Shown piece by piece: positions 8,519 through 18,966 of a stretch of DNA of 64,000 nucleotides (position 1 is the stretch's first letter; every line of letters begins with the position of its first letter). The stretch is from Gp6-AA40 sp035571515. GTDB taxonomy: Bacteria > Acidobacteriota > Vicinamibacteria > Vicinamibacterales > UBA2999. The translations under genes and the position numbers were made by a program. The stretch lies in assembly GCA_035571515.1 (NCBI GenBank), contig DATNCQ010000052.1, forward strand, positions 1 through 64,000, in the 5' to 3' direction. The notes under the pieces are model-generated. The model made no database searches. It saw nothing but the letters and a program-made list of their open reading frames with translations, and was not told the DNA's origin.

Positions 8519-9742
8519 TCATGAGCGCTCTTCCCAGATCCGTGCCAGATGGACGATGACCTCGACCGCCTTCTCCATGTCCTGAACCGACACCCATTCG
8601 AGCCGCGAGTGGAAATTGTGTTCCCCGGCGAAGATGTTCGGCGTGGGGAGTCCCATGAACGACAGCTTCGACCCGTCCGTGCCGCCACGGATGGGGCGCT
8701 CGTGGACGGTCATGCCGGCGCGCCGGATCGCCTCGCGCGCGTACTCCACGGCGTGCGGATGCCCGTCGAGCACCTCGCGCATGTTCCGGTACTGCTCCTC
8801 CACCTGCATCTCGACCCGCGCCCCGTGGCGCGCGGCCGCGTCGCGGGCGAGCCGTTCGAGCAACGCCTCCTTCTCCTTCAGCGCCGCGGTCCTGAAGTCG
8901 CGGACGATGAAGCGCACGGTCGTCTTCTCGCCCCCGCCCTGCAGCACGTACGGGTGCACGAACCCCTCGTGGCCCTCGGTTCGTTCCGGCGACATTTCGC
9001 GGGGCAGCTGCTGCAGGAAGTCGGCCGCCACCTTGATCGAGTTGATCATCCGGTCCTTCGCGTAGCCGGGGTGCGTGTTGAAGCCGATGAACGTGAGCGT
9101 CATGGCGTCGGCCGAGAAGCTCTCGTACTCGAGCTCGCCGCGCGTGCTGCCGTCCATCGTGTAGGCATAGTCGGCGCCGAAGCGCGCCACGTCGAAGAAC
9201 TGCGTGCCGCGCCCAACCTCCTCGTCCGGCGTGAACGCAATCCTGATGCGGCCGTGCGGAACGTCGGGATGCGCCGCCAGGTGCGCGGCCGCCGTCACGA
9301 TTTCCGCGACGCCGGCCTTATTGTCCGCCCCCAGCAGCGTCGTCCCCGAGGCGGTGACGATGTCGTCGCCGATGCGGTCGCCGAGCGGCGGGCACTCGGA
9401 CACGCGCAGGACCGCGGTCGGATCGTCGGGGAGGACGAGGTCACGCCCGTCATAGCGCGAGTGCACGATCGGCTTGACGTTGTCGCCGGGCATTTCCGGA
9501 GACGTGTCGACGTGCGCGATGAAGGCAATGGTGGGGACGCGCTTGTCCGACGTCGGCGGAATTGTCGCGGTGACGTAGCCGTGGTCGTCCATCGCCGCGT
9601 CCCGCACGCCGAGCGACCGCAGCTCGTCGGCGAGGTCGCGCAGCAGCACCAGCTGCTTGCTGGTGCTCGGATACGTCGTGGAGCTCTCGTCGGCCTGCGT
9701 GTCGTACTTGACGTAGCGGAGGAATCGTTCGAGGACGGTCAT
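8519..9742 (-). CDS. pepT: Peptidase T (tripeptide aminopeptidase)
   Basis: A 407-residue M20B metallopeptidase that removes the N-terminal residue from tripeptides in the cytoplasm. Length is normal for the family. It starts MTVLERFLRYVKYDTQ as typical PepT does. Metal-site stretches are IAHVDTSPE (His and Asp), GADNKAG (bridging Asp), TPDEEVGRG (catalytic Glu and metal Glu), MDGSTRGELEYESF, and the C-terminal FAGEHNFHSRLEWV (metal His). It is followed at 3 bp by the PLD gene. Its start lies at the edge of an inverted repeat shared with the divergent gene. Confidence 0.95.
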   Translation of the reverse strand: MTVLERFLRYVKYDTQADESSTTYPSTSKQLVLLRDLADELRSLGVRDAAMDDHGYVTATIPPTSDKRVPTIAFIAHVDTSPEMPGDNVKPIVHSRYDGRDLVLPDDPTAVLRVSECPPLGDRIGDDIVTASGTTLLGADNKAGVAEIVTAAAHLAAHPDVPHGRIRIAFTPDEEVGRGTQFFDVARFGADYAYTMDGSTRGELEYESFSADAMTLTFIGFNTHPGYAKDRMINSIKVAADFLQQLPREMSPERTEGHEGFVHPYVLQGGGEKTTVRFIVRDFRTAALKEKEALLERLARDAAARHGARVEMQVEEQYRNMREVLDGHPHAVEYAREAIRRAGMTVHERPIRGGTDGSKLSFMGLPTPNIFAGEHNFHSRLEWVSVQDMEKAVEVIVHLARIWEERS

Positions 9743-9796
9743 AAGAAACCAGGTTCAATTTTCCGGGGGATCGAGGAAAATTGAGCCCGGTTTCTT
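9743..9796. repeat. Inverted repeat filling a divergent promoter region
   Basis: Two 22-nt arms (9743-9764 and 9775-9796) match in 20 of 22 positions around a 10-nt loop; the inner part is CAATTTTCC / GGAAAATTG. It occupies nearly the whole 73-bp gap between pepT (minus) and the next gene (plus). It is therefore not between convergent genes, where a terminator would be expected. A REP-like element or a two-sided regulatory site are both possible. Confidence 0.7.
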
Positions 9797-9815
9797 CACC
9801 AAGGAGCACCCGCAC

Positions 9816-10709
9816 ATGAAAAGGGCTTTCGCGATGGCACTCATGGCCGGCGTGGCGCAGATCGCCGCCTTGCAGGCACAGACCGCGCCGCCGAGCGAGG
9901 TCGTCAAGGCGGACGAGGCGCTCACCAAGGCGCTCGTCAGCGGCGACCGGGCGGCCGCCGAGAAGATGCTCGACGCGGACTTCAGCTGGATCGATCCCGA
10001 CGGTGTCTACTACGCCACCAAGGGCGAAGCGTTCGCGCACAACGTGAAGCCGCTGGTGGGCACGGGCGGCGACGTGAAGGTGATCGAGCACCGCTACGGC
10101 AAGCTCGTCTACGTGGAGCGCAGCGAGGGCGAACAGAAATTCTCCGCGCACTTCTGGGCGCAGCGGCCGAACGGCTGGCGCCTGCTGCACGTCAACGATC
10201 TCGAGGTCCGGCAGCGCGACTACCAGACGGTGCCGACGACGTTCAACGTGCCATGCATCAACCCGTGCCAGGTGCTTCCCTACAAGCCGCTCGGCGCCGG
10301 CGAGAAATCCGCGCTCGAAGCGTGGCAGGAGCAGGAGAGCGGGTCCGCCGGCTGGGGCAAGCGCGTCGCCGACAATCTCGATCAGCGCGCGGTGAACACG
10401 TACGGCGGCCGCTCGGCGTCGAAGAAGGATCGCCTGGCCGGCATGCTGCGCGGGCAGCAGCAGAACCCGAACCGCCCGCAGGTCGGCGCCGCGCCCGTGG
10501 CATTCGGCCGCGCATGGGACTTTGGCGATTCGGTGCTCTGGGTGCAGCTGCAGCCGACCTATGGTGACAAGCCGTACTGGTCGAGCCGCGTCTATGCCAA
10601 CGTCAACGGCGTGTGGCAGATGACGGAGAGCTATCACACCTACATCAAGGACGCGCCGGTGATGGCGCCGGTCCCGGAATCGGCGACCAAGAAGGGCGCC
10701 ACCAACTAG
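9816..10709 (+). CDS. Secreted SnoaL/DUF4440-like protein
   Basis: A 297-residue protein with a signal peptide (MKRAFAMALMAGVAQIAALQAQ). Residues 27-130 (ADEALTKALVSGDRAAAEKMLDADFSWIDP ... WAQRPNGWRLLHVNDLEV, abridged) have the NTF2-like DUF4440/SnoaL pattern of a small alpha+beta barrel with an open pocket. The C-terminal 150 residues contain a CINPCQ pair and a region rich in aromatic residues that I do not recognise. It is followed 2 bp later by an amidase-type gene, so probably part of a three-gene secreted-protein operon. No catalytic residues can be assigned. Confidence 0.7.
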   Translation: MKRAFAMALMAGVAQIAALQAQTAPPSEVVKADEALTKALVSGDRAAAEKMLDADFSWIDPDGVYYATKGEAFAHNVKPLVGTGGDVKVIEHRYGKLVYVERSEGEQKFSAHFWAQRPNGWRLLHVNDLEVRQRDYQTVPTTFNVPCINPCQVLPYKPLGAGEKSALEAWQEQESGSAGWGKRVADNLDQRAVNTYGGRSASKKDRLAGMLRGQQQNPNRPQVGAAPVAFGRAWDFGDSVLWVQLQPTYGDKPYWSSRVYANVNGVWQMTESYHTYIKDAPVMAPVPESATKKGATN

Positions 10710-10711
10710 CC

Positions 10712-11734
10712 ATGAGAACGCACGTCGCCTGGGCCTGCTGTGTCGTGTCGATCGCCGCGAGCGCCGCGGCCCAGACGGCGTCGAAGACCTACGATCTGAA
10801 GGCGACGCCCGCCACGACGTTCTACCGCTTCCTCGACGCCGCGGCGAAGCCGGTCCTGACGATCAACTCCGGCGACGTCGTGCGGATCGAGACGGCGACC
10901 GGCACGCCCGGCTACTTCGAGCGGCTCGGTGTGTCGAAGGACAGGATTCCCGCCGAGTTGTACGAGACGTTCAAGGGCGTCGACGACAACGCGCGGCGCG
11001 ATCACACGCTGACCGGCCCCATCTACGTCACGGGCGCCGAGGCCGGCGACTCCCTCGAAATCCGGCTCCGCGCCATCGACCTCCGGCTGCCCATAGGGGC
11101 GCAGTCGTTTGGTGTGAACGGCGGCACGCTGCCGGGCGAATTCGCGTCCGGCCGCGACAAGGTCGTCTACCTCGATCTGAGGAAGAAGACGGCCGAGTAC
11201 GGGCCGGGCGTTGTCGTGCCGTTGACCAAGCCGTTCTGGGGGTCGATAGCGGTCGTGCCCCCGCTGTCGGTCGGGCGCGTCACCGATCAGCGGCCGGACG
11301 TCTGGGGCGCCAACATGGACAACTCCGACCTGGTCGCCGGCACGACGCTGTATCTGCCCGTCTTCGTGCCCGGCGCGCTCCTGTCGCTCGGTGACGGCCA
11401 CGCGGCGCAGGGCCACGGCGAGGTCGCCGGGTCCGCCATCGAGACCTCACTCAAGGGCGAGATCCAGGTCCTCCTGCACAAGGGGAAGACCATCAAGCGG
11501 CCGCGTGCCGAGACGCCCACCGAGTACATGACGATGGGGTTCAACGAGGATCTCGACGAGGCGGCGAAGATCGCGACGCGCGAGATGCTCGACTGGCTCA
11601 TGGAGTTGAAAGGGCTGACGCGAGACGACGCCTACCTGCTGGCCAGCGTCGCCGTGGACCTGCGCGTGACGCAACTGGTGGACGGCAACAAGGGCGTTCA
11701 CGCCGTTATCGCGAAGTCGATCTTCACCCGATGA
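10712..11734 (+). CDS. Secreted acetamidase/formamidase family protein
   Basis: A 340-residue protein with signal peptide MRTHVAWACCVVSIAASAAA. The mature part follows the FmdA/AmdA family: an early GDVVRIET strand, HTLTGPIYVTGAEAGDSLEIRL, then VPLSVG-like strands, a GDGHAAQGHGEVAGSAIET motif (here at about residue 228-246) and a C-terminal helix pair before the last DLRVTQLVDGNKGVHAV segment. These enzymes hydrolyse formamide or acetamide; here the protein is exported, so the substrate may differ. The ATG at 10712 was preferred over an upstream in-frame start because it begins the signal peptide. The stop overlaps the next start (ATGA). Confidence 0.85.
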   Translation: MRTHVAWACCVVSIAASAAAQTASKTYDLKATPATTFYRFLDAAAKPVLTINSGDVVRIETATGTPGYFERLGVSKDRIPAELYETFKGVDDNARRDHTLTGPIYVTGAEAGDSLEIRLRAIDLRLPIGAQSFGVNGGTLPGEFASGRDKVVYLDLRKKTAEYGPGVVVPLTKPFWGSIAVVPPLSVGRVTDQRPDVWGANMDNSDLVAGTTLYLPVFVPGALLSLGDGHAAQGHGEVAGSAIETSLKGEIQVLLHKGKTIKRPRAETPTEYMTMGFNEDLDEAAKIATREMLDWLMELKGLTRDDAYLLASVAVDLRVTQLVDGNKGVHAVIAKSIFTR

Positions 11735-12627
11735 GCACGCGCGCCGTTCGCGCAGGGCTGTTGGTGGCGAGCGTCGCGTTGGCCTCGACGGCGCTCGCCG
11801 GGCAGGGTCGGGCACCCGCGGCGCGGCCCGGCGACTGTCCTCGCGACCCCGTCGCCTTTCATCCGTGCGCGCTCGCCAGGGCGATGACCTTCACGCCGCC
11901 GCGTACGCCGGACGGCAAGCCGGACATGCAGGGCATCTGGCGCGGCCAGAGCGGCGGCGTCGAGAACATCGAGGCGCATGCCGGCAATGGAGACGTCAAT
12001 GCCGGCCCCACCTTTGTCGTCGATCCTCCCGACGGAAAGGTCCCCTACCAGCCGTGGGGCTTCGCGCAGCGGAAGGAGAACTTCGAGAAGTACATCGATC
12101 CCAACGTCTCGTGCCTCTCGTCAGGCGTGCCGCGGATGCTCTACACACCCGGCGACATCGCGATCGTGCAGTCGCCCGGCACCTTCGTCATCACCCACTC
12201 GCGCAGCCACACGTTTCGCGTGATTCCCACCGGCGCGCAACCGCAGGTGAGCGCGTCGGTGGCGCTCGCGCTCGGAAGCTCGCGCGGACGATGGGAGGGA
12301 AACACCCTCGTCGTCGACGTCACGAACCAGAACGGCAGGACGTGGCTGGATCAGGCAGGAAACTTCGAAAGCGCCGCCGCCCACGTGGTCGAGCGCTTCA
12401 CGATGATCGACGCCGACACGATTCATTACGAGGCACGCATCGAGGATCCAGTCGTCTACACCAGGCCGTGGACGATGGCGTTTGCGATCCGGCGCGTCAT
12501 GGATCCCCGCTACGAGGTGTACGAGGAGGCCTGTCACGAGGGCGAGCAGGACACCGAGCATCTGCTCGGCCTCGGCCTGAAGCCCTACCCGGGGATCACG
12601 CAACGGCCGAACGCGACGGGCCGTTAG
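11731..12627 (+). CDS. Secreted protein of unknown function
   Basis: A 298-residue protein with signal peptide (cleavage near ALA-GQ at 24). The mature part begins with a short Cys-containing stretch (GDCPRDPVAFHPCALA), then PDGKPDMQGIWRG, a motif seen in secreted proteins of this bacterial group. The C-terminal half has repeated beta strands such as WEGNTLVVDVTNQNG and FTMIDADTIHYEARIEDP. I recognise the pattern as recurrent in acidobacterial genomes but know no function. It overlaps the amidase-family gene by ATGA, which suggests a shared pathway with it. Confidence 0.7.
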   Translation: MSTRAVRAGLLVASVALASTALAGQGRAPAARPGDCPRDPVAFHPCALARAMTFTPPRTPDGKPDMQGIWRGQSGGVENIEAHAGNGDVNAGPTFVVDPPDGKVPYQPWGFAQRKENFEKYIDPNVSCLSSGVPRMLYTPGDIAIVQSPGTFVITHSRSHTFRVIPTGAQPQVSASVALALGSSRGRWEGNTLVVDVTNQNGRTWLDQAGNFESAAAHVVERFTMIDADTIHYEARIEDPVVYTRPWTMAFAIRRVMDPRYEVYEEACHEGEQDTEHLLGLGLKPYPGITQRPNATGR

Positions 12628-12640
12628 ATACACTCTCTTC

Positions 12641-14503
12641 GTGCCCGCCCGGTCCCACGACGCACAACTCCAGGACGTACTTGCGCGCTATTGGGGGTAC
12701 AAGACGTTCAGGCCGCTCCAGCGCGAAGCGATGGACGCGATCCTCGATGGCCGCGACTCTGTCACGGTGCTGCCGACCGGGGGCGGCAAGTCGCTCTGCT
12801 TCCAGGCCCCGGCGATGCTCGGCACCGGGCTGGCCGTCGTCGTCTCGCCGCTGATCTCCCTGATGAAAGATCAGGTCGATACGCTCGTCGGCAACGGCGT
12901 GCCGGCGGCGCTCTTCAACAGTTCGCTCTCCTCGGACGAAAAGAGCAGCGTCAATGCCGGCCTCCGCGACGGCCGGTACCGCCTGCTGTACGTCTCGCCG
13001 GAACGGCTCGTGGGAGAGGGCGGCGAGAGCTTCGTCGGGAGGCTGTCGTCCTGCAATGTCCGCTTCGTGGCGGTGGACGAAGCCCACTGCATCAGCCAGT
13101 GGGGCCACGACTTCAGGCCCGAATATCGCCAACTCGGTCGTCTCAGGCAGCTGTTGCCCGGCGTCAGCCTGCACGCGTTCACTGCGACGGCGACCGCGCG
13201 CGTGCGGCGGGACATCAGCACCGAGCTGGCGCTGCGGGATCCGCTCGAGCTCGTCGGATCGTTCGATCGTCCGAACCTGCTGTACCGCGCGCTGCCGAGG
13301 GGCACGCTCAAGCGTCAGTTGCTGGAGATTCTCGACCGCCGGCGCGGGGAGGCGGGGATCATCTACTGCACGTCGCGGCGCGAGGTCGACGCGCTGGCGG
13401 CGTGGCTGAGCGGCATCGGTGTTCCGGCGCTGCCGTACCATGCCGGCCTTTCCGACGCGGAGCGCAGCGGCAACCAGGACGCGTTCCTGAGCGAACGTGT
13501 CAACGTCATCGTCGCGACCGTCGCGTTCGGCATGGGGATCGACCGATCGGACGTGCGCTTCGTCGTGCACGCGGGCGCGCCGCGCTCGCTCGAGCACTAC
13601 CAGCAGGAATCGGGACGCGCCGGCCGCGACGGCCTCGAGGCCGAGTGCACGTTGATCTACTCGAGCGCCGACTTCATGAAGTGGCGCCAGATGCTCGAGA
13701 GCAATGGCGAGCTCACGGACGCGGCGGTGGCGCTGCTGCGCCAGATGGAGCGCTACGCGACGAGCGTCGGCTGCCGGCACCGGCAGCTGGCCGAGTACTT
13801 CGGCGACAGCTATTCGCAGGGGCGATGCAGCGCCTGCGACGCCTGTCTCGACGAGCTCGAACCGGCCGCCGAGCCGGTCGTCGTGGCGCGCAAGATCCTG
13901 TCGTGCGTCGTGCGGGTTGGCCAGCGCTTCGGCGCCACCTACGTCGCCAGCGTGCTGCGGGGCCAGGCCAGCGACCAGGTGACCGCCAGGCAGCATCACA
14001 CGTTGAGCACCTTTGGCCTGCTGTCCGGCGCGTCCGTCGCTGAAGTGCGCGGCTACATCGACCAGCTCGTCGGTCAGAGCTTTCTCAAGGTGAACGGCGA
14101 CGAGTACCCGGTCCTCGCGCTGACCGCGAAGGGCCTCGAGCTGCTGAAGAACGAGGCGAGCCACCCGGGGCTGACGCTGGCGCGCCAGCGGCCGCCGCGC
14201 AAGGACGCACCGCGGGTACGCTCGCGCGCCGAGGCCGATTCGTGGGAGGGCGTCGACGGCGCCCTGTTCGAGCGCCTGCGCGCCGTCCGTCTCGACGCCG
14301 CACGCGCGCGGGGTGTGCCGCCGTACGTCATCTTCCACGACGTGACGCTGCGGGAGATGGCGCGGCTGCGCCCCACCTCGCTCGACGCGCTGCTGACCGT
14401 CAAGGGGGTGGGCGCGCGCAAGGCAGACGATCTCGGCGACATGTTTCTCGCGGCGATCCGCGCCCACGCCGCCGCGGACCTGGAAGGTCCGCGGCGCAGC
14501 TGA
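12641..14503 (+). CDS. recQ: ATP-dependent DNA helicase RecQ
   Basis: A 620-residue superfamily 2 helicase that unwinds DNA 3' to 5' in recombination and repair. Walker A TGGGKS is at 46-51, the DEAH box (VDEAHCISQWGHDF, with the RecQ aromatic loop) near 143-156, and motifs V/VI at VATVAFGMGIDRSDVR and QQESGRAGRDG. A zinc cluster (C-R-H ... CSACDAC) starts the RecQ-Ct region near residue 390. An HRDC domain follows at about 540-610 (FERLRAVRLDAARARGVPPYVIF). The start is a GTG. The downstream gene begins 6 bp later. Confidence 0.95.
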   Translation: MPARSHDAQLQDVLARYWGYKTFRPLQREAMDAILDGRDSVTVLPTGGGKSLCFQAPAMLGTGLAVVVSPLISLMKDQVDTLVGNGVPAALFNSSLSSDEKSSVNAGLRDGRYRLLYVSPERLVGEGGESFVGRLSSCNVRFVAVDEAHCISQWGHDFRPEYRQLGRLRQLLPGVSLHAFTATATARVRRDISTELALRDPLELVGSFDRPNLLYRALPRGTLKRQLLEILDRRRGEAGIIYCTSRREVDALAAWLSGIGVPALPYHAGLSDAERSGNQDAFLSERVNVIVATVAFGMGIDRSDVRFVVHAGAPRSLEHYQQESGRAGRDGLEAECTLIYSSADFMKWRQMLESNGELTDAAVALLRQMERYATSVGCRHRQLAEYFGDSYSQGRCSACDACLDELEPAAEPVVVARKILSCVVRVGQRFGATYVASVLRGQASDQVTARQHHTLSTFGLLSGASVAEVRGYIDQLVGQSFLKVNGDEYPVLALTAKGLELLKNEASHPGLTLARQRPPRKDAPRVRSRAEADSWEGVDGALFERLRAVRLDAARARGVPPYVIFHDVTLREMARLRPTSLDALLTVKGVGARKADDLGDMFLAAIRAHAAADLEGPRRS

Positions 14504-14509
14504 CGACGG

Positions 14510-16333
<1,824 letters not shown>

Positions 16334-16358
16334 ATCCGTTTGCTAGAATAAAAGGTTC

Positions 16359-17957
16359 ATGATCTCAGTCAGCGGCGTCTCCATGCGGTTCGGGTCCAAG
16401 GTCCTCTTCGACGATGTCACGACGGCGTTCGCGGCAGGGCGGCGCTACGGCCTGACCGGCCCGAATGGCGCGGGAAAGTCGACGTTCATGAAGCTCCTGA
16501 CCGGTGAGCTCGACCCGCAGCGCGGAACGGTCGTCCGGCCGCCGAAGGTCGGCGTCCTGCGCCAGGATCAGTTCGCGTTCGACCAGTATCGCGTCATCGA
16601 CACGGTCGTGATGGGCAACCAGCGGCTGTGGAGCGCGCTGGCCGAGCGCGATGCGCTCTACGCCAGGGCCGACATGTCCAACGAAGACGGCATGCGCCTC
16701 GGCGAGCTCGAGGGGATCGTCGGGGAGGAGGACGGCTACACAGCCGAAAGCGACGCGGCGATCCTGCTCCAGGGACTCGACATTCCCGATGCGCTGCACG
16801 AGCGGACGATGGGCGAGCTGCAGGGCGGGCAGAAGGTGCGGGTCCTGCTCGCACAGGCGCTCTACGGCCATCCGGCGGCGTTGCTGCTCGACGAGCCCAC
16901 CAACCACCTGGACCTCGAATCGATCCACTGGCTCGAGGACTTTCTCGGCCGCTACGAGGGGACGCTGATCGTCATTTCGCACGACCGGCATTTCCTGAAC
17001 AACGTCTGCACCCACATCGCCGACATCGACTACGAAACGATCATCACCTACACCGGCGGCTACGACGACATGGTGGTCGCCAAGACGCAGATCCGCACGA
17101 CGCTCGAGTCGCAGAACGAGCAGCGCGAGAAGAAGATCGCGCAGCTCAACGACTTCATCGCCCGCTTCTCCGCCGGCACCCGGTCGAGCCAGGTGCAGTC
17201 ACGCCGCAAGGAAGTCGAGCGGCTGCAGACGACGGAGCTGGCGCGGTCCAATATCCAGCGGCCGTACATCAAGTTCGCGATGAAGCGGCCGTCCGGCAAG
17301 GTGCCGCTCGAGTGCAGCGGGATCGCCAAGTCGTTTGGCAACGCGCCGGTCTTTTCCGGCTTCGGCGCCGTGCTCAATCGGGGCGACAAGGTCGTCCTCG
17401 TCGGCCGCAACGGCGTCGGCAAGACGACGCTGCTGAAGGCACTGATGGCGGATGCGCCCGACATGGCGCCGGCGCCGCAGGACCGCGATGCGGGAACGGT
17501 GCGATGGGGCCACGAGGTGTCGATCGGCTACTTCCCGCAGGACGCCACCAACGAGATCGCCCGTGGCACGACCGTCGTCGAGTGGCTGCACCAGTTCGAC
17601 CCCGACGCGTCGCGCCAGGACATCCACGGACTGCTCGGCCAGATGTTGTTCAGCGGCGAAGACGGCTACAAGCCGACGGATGCGCTCTCGGGCGGCGAAA
17701 CCGCGCGGCTCCTCTTCTGCCGCATCATGCTGCAGAAGCCGAACCTGCTGATCCTCGACGAGCCGACGAACCACCTCGACCTCGAGGCGATCAACGCGCT
17801 CAACGTCGCGCTGCAGAAGTTCGAAGGCACGGTGCTGCTAGTGACGCACGACGAGGACCTGCTCGAGGAGGTCGGCACGCGCGTCTGGCAGTTCGACGGC
17901 GGGCGTATCCGCGACTTCAAGGACAGCTACGAGGAGTTCGCGGCGGCAACCGCGTAA
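16359..17957 (+). CDS. ABC-F ATPase, YbiT-like
   Basis: A 532-residue protein with two ABC domains (Walker A GPNGAGKST and GRNGVGKTT; both Walker B motifs LLDEPTNHLDLE / ILDEPTNHLDLE) and a helical linker around 240-300 (REKKIAQLNDFIARFSAGTRSSQVQ). The linker and the paired HLDLE motifs fit the YbiT branch of ABC-F translation factors, which bind the ribosome E site. One domain signature is LQGGQKVR instead of LSGGQ, a small deviation. It lies 25 bp after uup, where a TAGAAT hexamer could be a -10 box for separate transcription. Confidence 0.9.
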   Translation: MISVSGVSMRFGSKVLFDDVTTAFAAGRRYGLTGPNGAGKSTFMKLLTGELDPQRGTVVRPPKVGVLRQDQFAFDQYRVIDTVVMGNQRLWSALAERDALYARADMSNEDGMRLGELEGIVGEEDGYTAESDAAILLQGLDIPDALHERTMGELQGGQKVRVLLAQALYGHPAALLLDEPTNHLDLESIHWLEDFLGRYEGTLIVISHDRHFLNNVCTHIADIDYETIITYTGGYDDMVVAKTQIRTTLESQNEQREKKIAQLNDFIARFSAGTRSSQVQSRRKEVERLQTTELARSNIQRPYIKFAMKRPSGKVPLECSGIAKSFGNAPVFSGFGAVLNRGDKVVLVGRNGVGKTTLLKALMADAPDMAPAPQDRDAGTVRWGHEVSIGYFPQDATNEIARGTTVVEWLHQFDPDASRQDIHGLLGQMLFSGEDGYKPTDALSGGETARLLFCRIMLQKPNLLILDEPTNHLDLEAINALNVALQKFEGTVLLVTHDEDLLEEVGTRVWQFDGGRIRDFKDSYEEFAAATA

Positions 17958-17989
17958 CGAACTCGCAGTTCCCGTGGTGCCGTCGCGCT

Positions 17990-18084
17990 ATCGCCTGCGA
18001 CGAGACGGACACGAGGTCCTCGTAGTAATTGACGGTGCCTGTCGGAATAGCGGTCCCGTCGCTCCAACCGTGTTCGATGATCAG
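17990..18084 (-). pseudogene. Remnant of a tannase/feruloyl esterase C-terminus
   Basis: Read on the minus strand from 18084, one frame gives LIIEHGWSDGTAIPTGTVNYY followed by EDLV. This resembles the His-bearing loop of the tannase/feruloyl esterase family (hydrophobic strand, HGWxD, then a TxxYY helix start). No start codon, nucleophile region or rest of the fold is present: the neighbouring sequence belongs to the BACON lipoprotein gene and the ABC-F gene. It is best read as a gene fragment left by deletion. Only about 25 codons are recognisable, so the call is tentative. Confidence 0.4.
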
Positions 18085-18088
18085 AGTT

Positions 18089-18751
18089 CTAACCGCGCGG
18101 CTGCGTCACGATCACGCGCTGGCCCGCGAGTGTGATCGATCCCTCGCGCGCACTGCCGGTGTTCCGGGCAATCGTGAAGTACGCCCAGTCTGTCCCGACG
18201 CCATTCGGCGTGCGTACCGTGATCCAGTTGTCGCCTGTCGTGGCCGACCATCGGCAGCCGGGCGCAGCGGTCACCCGGATCTGGTCCTCCTCGCCCTCGT
18301 TGCGCGCATCGATTCTGGGCTGGCTCAGCGAGTACGCGCACGCGTAGCCTTCCTGGATGACGGTGAACGTCTGGCTGTTGATCGTCACCGTCAACGTCCG
18401 CGCGTCGCTCCTCGTGCTTTCGTCGACGCGCAAACTCGCGGATACGGTGCCGGTGCCGGACCCGGGGGACACGTTGCCCCAGGGCCCGTCCGTCCGCGCC
18501 GTCCAGGCGCAGCCGGCGCCGGTCGTCACGGTGAAGGCGTACGCGGCGCCCCTGGCATCGACGGACCCCGGCAGGCTGGTGGCGGCGATGCTGCACCCAG
18601 CCGGCGCAGGTGATGGAGCGGGAGATGGGGATGGTGCTGGGCTCGGACTCGGGCTGGTGCTCGGCGACGGTCCGGCCAAATCCGGCGACGACCCGCATCC
18701 GGCAACGGCGATCGCCAGCACCCACGGCGCGCAACCCAGCAGTAATCTCAT
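18089..18751 (-). CDS. Lipoprotein with two BACON-like domains
   Basis: A 220-residue protein. A signal peptide ends in the lipobox VAGC (Cys 19), so it should be lipid-anchored. A Ser/Pro-rich linker (repeated SPSPAP units, about 27-50) separates the membrane from two similar domains of about 80 residues. Each has a Cys after a hydrophobic strand (GAGCAWTA, PGCRWSA), then W and a VSP/VRT strand and a closing TVTINSQTFTVIQ / ITLAGQRVIVTQ strand; this is the BACON domain pattern, usually carbohydrate- or mucin-associated. A second long frame on the same strand is out of phase and lacks these features. Confidence 0.85.
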   Translation of the reverse strand: MRLLLGCAPWVLAIAVAGCGSSPDLAGPSPSTSPSPSPAPSPSPAPSPAPAGCSIAATSLPGSVDARGAAYAFTVTTGAGCAWTARTDGPWGNVSPGSGTGTVSASLRVDESTRSDARTLTVTINSQTFTVIQEGYACAYSLSQPRIDARNEGEEDQIRVTAAPGCRWSATTGDNWITVRTPNGVGTDWAYFTIARNTGSAREGSITLAGQRVIVTQPRG

Positions 18752-18966
18752 GATGCGTGGTCCTATAGCAGAGTCCGTGCTAGCCGGCCCCGGTCGGGGT
18801 CCACGCGCCGCGGCGCGCCGGCCAAGTCACACGTGTAGTTGCCGTTGGCGGAACGTTTCAGCCGGCGCGGTGTGCGGGAATGTGCAGCTGATCGGGCCTG
18901 GGCCGGATCGGCCATTACATTTTGCGCAGGCGTAATTGCACGGGGTGTCGGCGCTCGAGACGGCGC

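Noticed and set aside
18081..18734. Second 217-codon minus-strand frame over the BACON lipoprotein
   Set aside because: It lacks the lipobox and Cys-Trp pattern; the 18089-18751 frame has both.
18752..18966. Possible small gene in the spacer between the BACON gene and the efflux operon
   Set aside because: No frame has both a start with ribosome binding site and a plausible product; left as promoter region for the lipoprotein.
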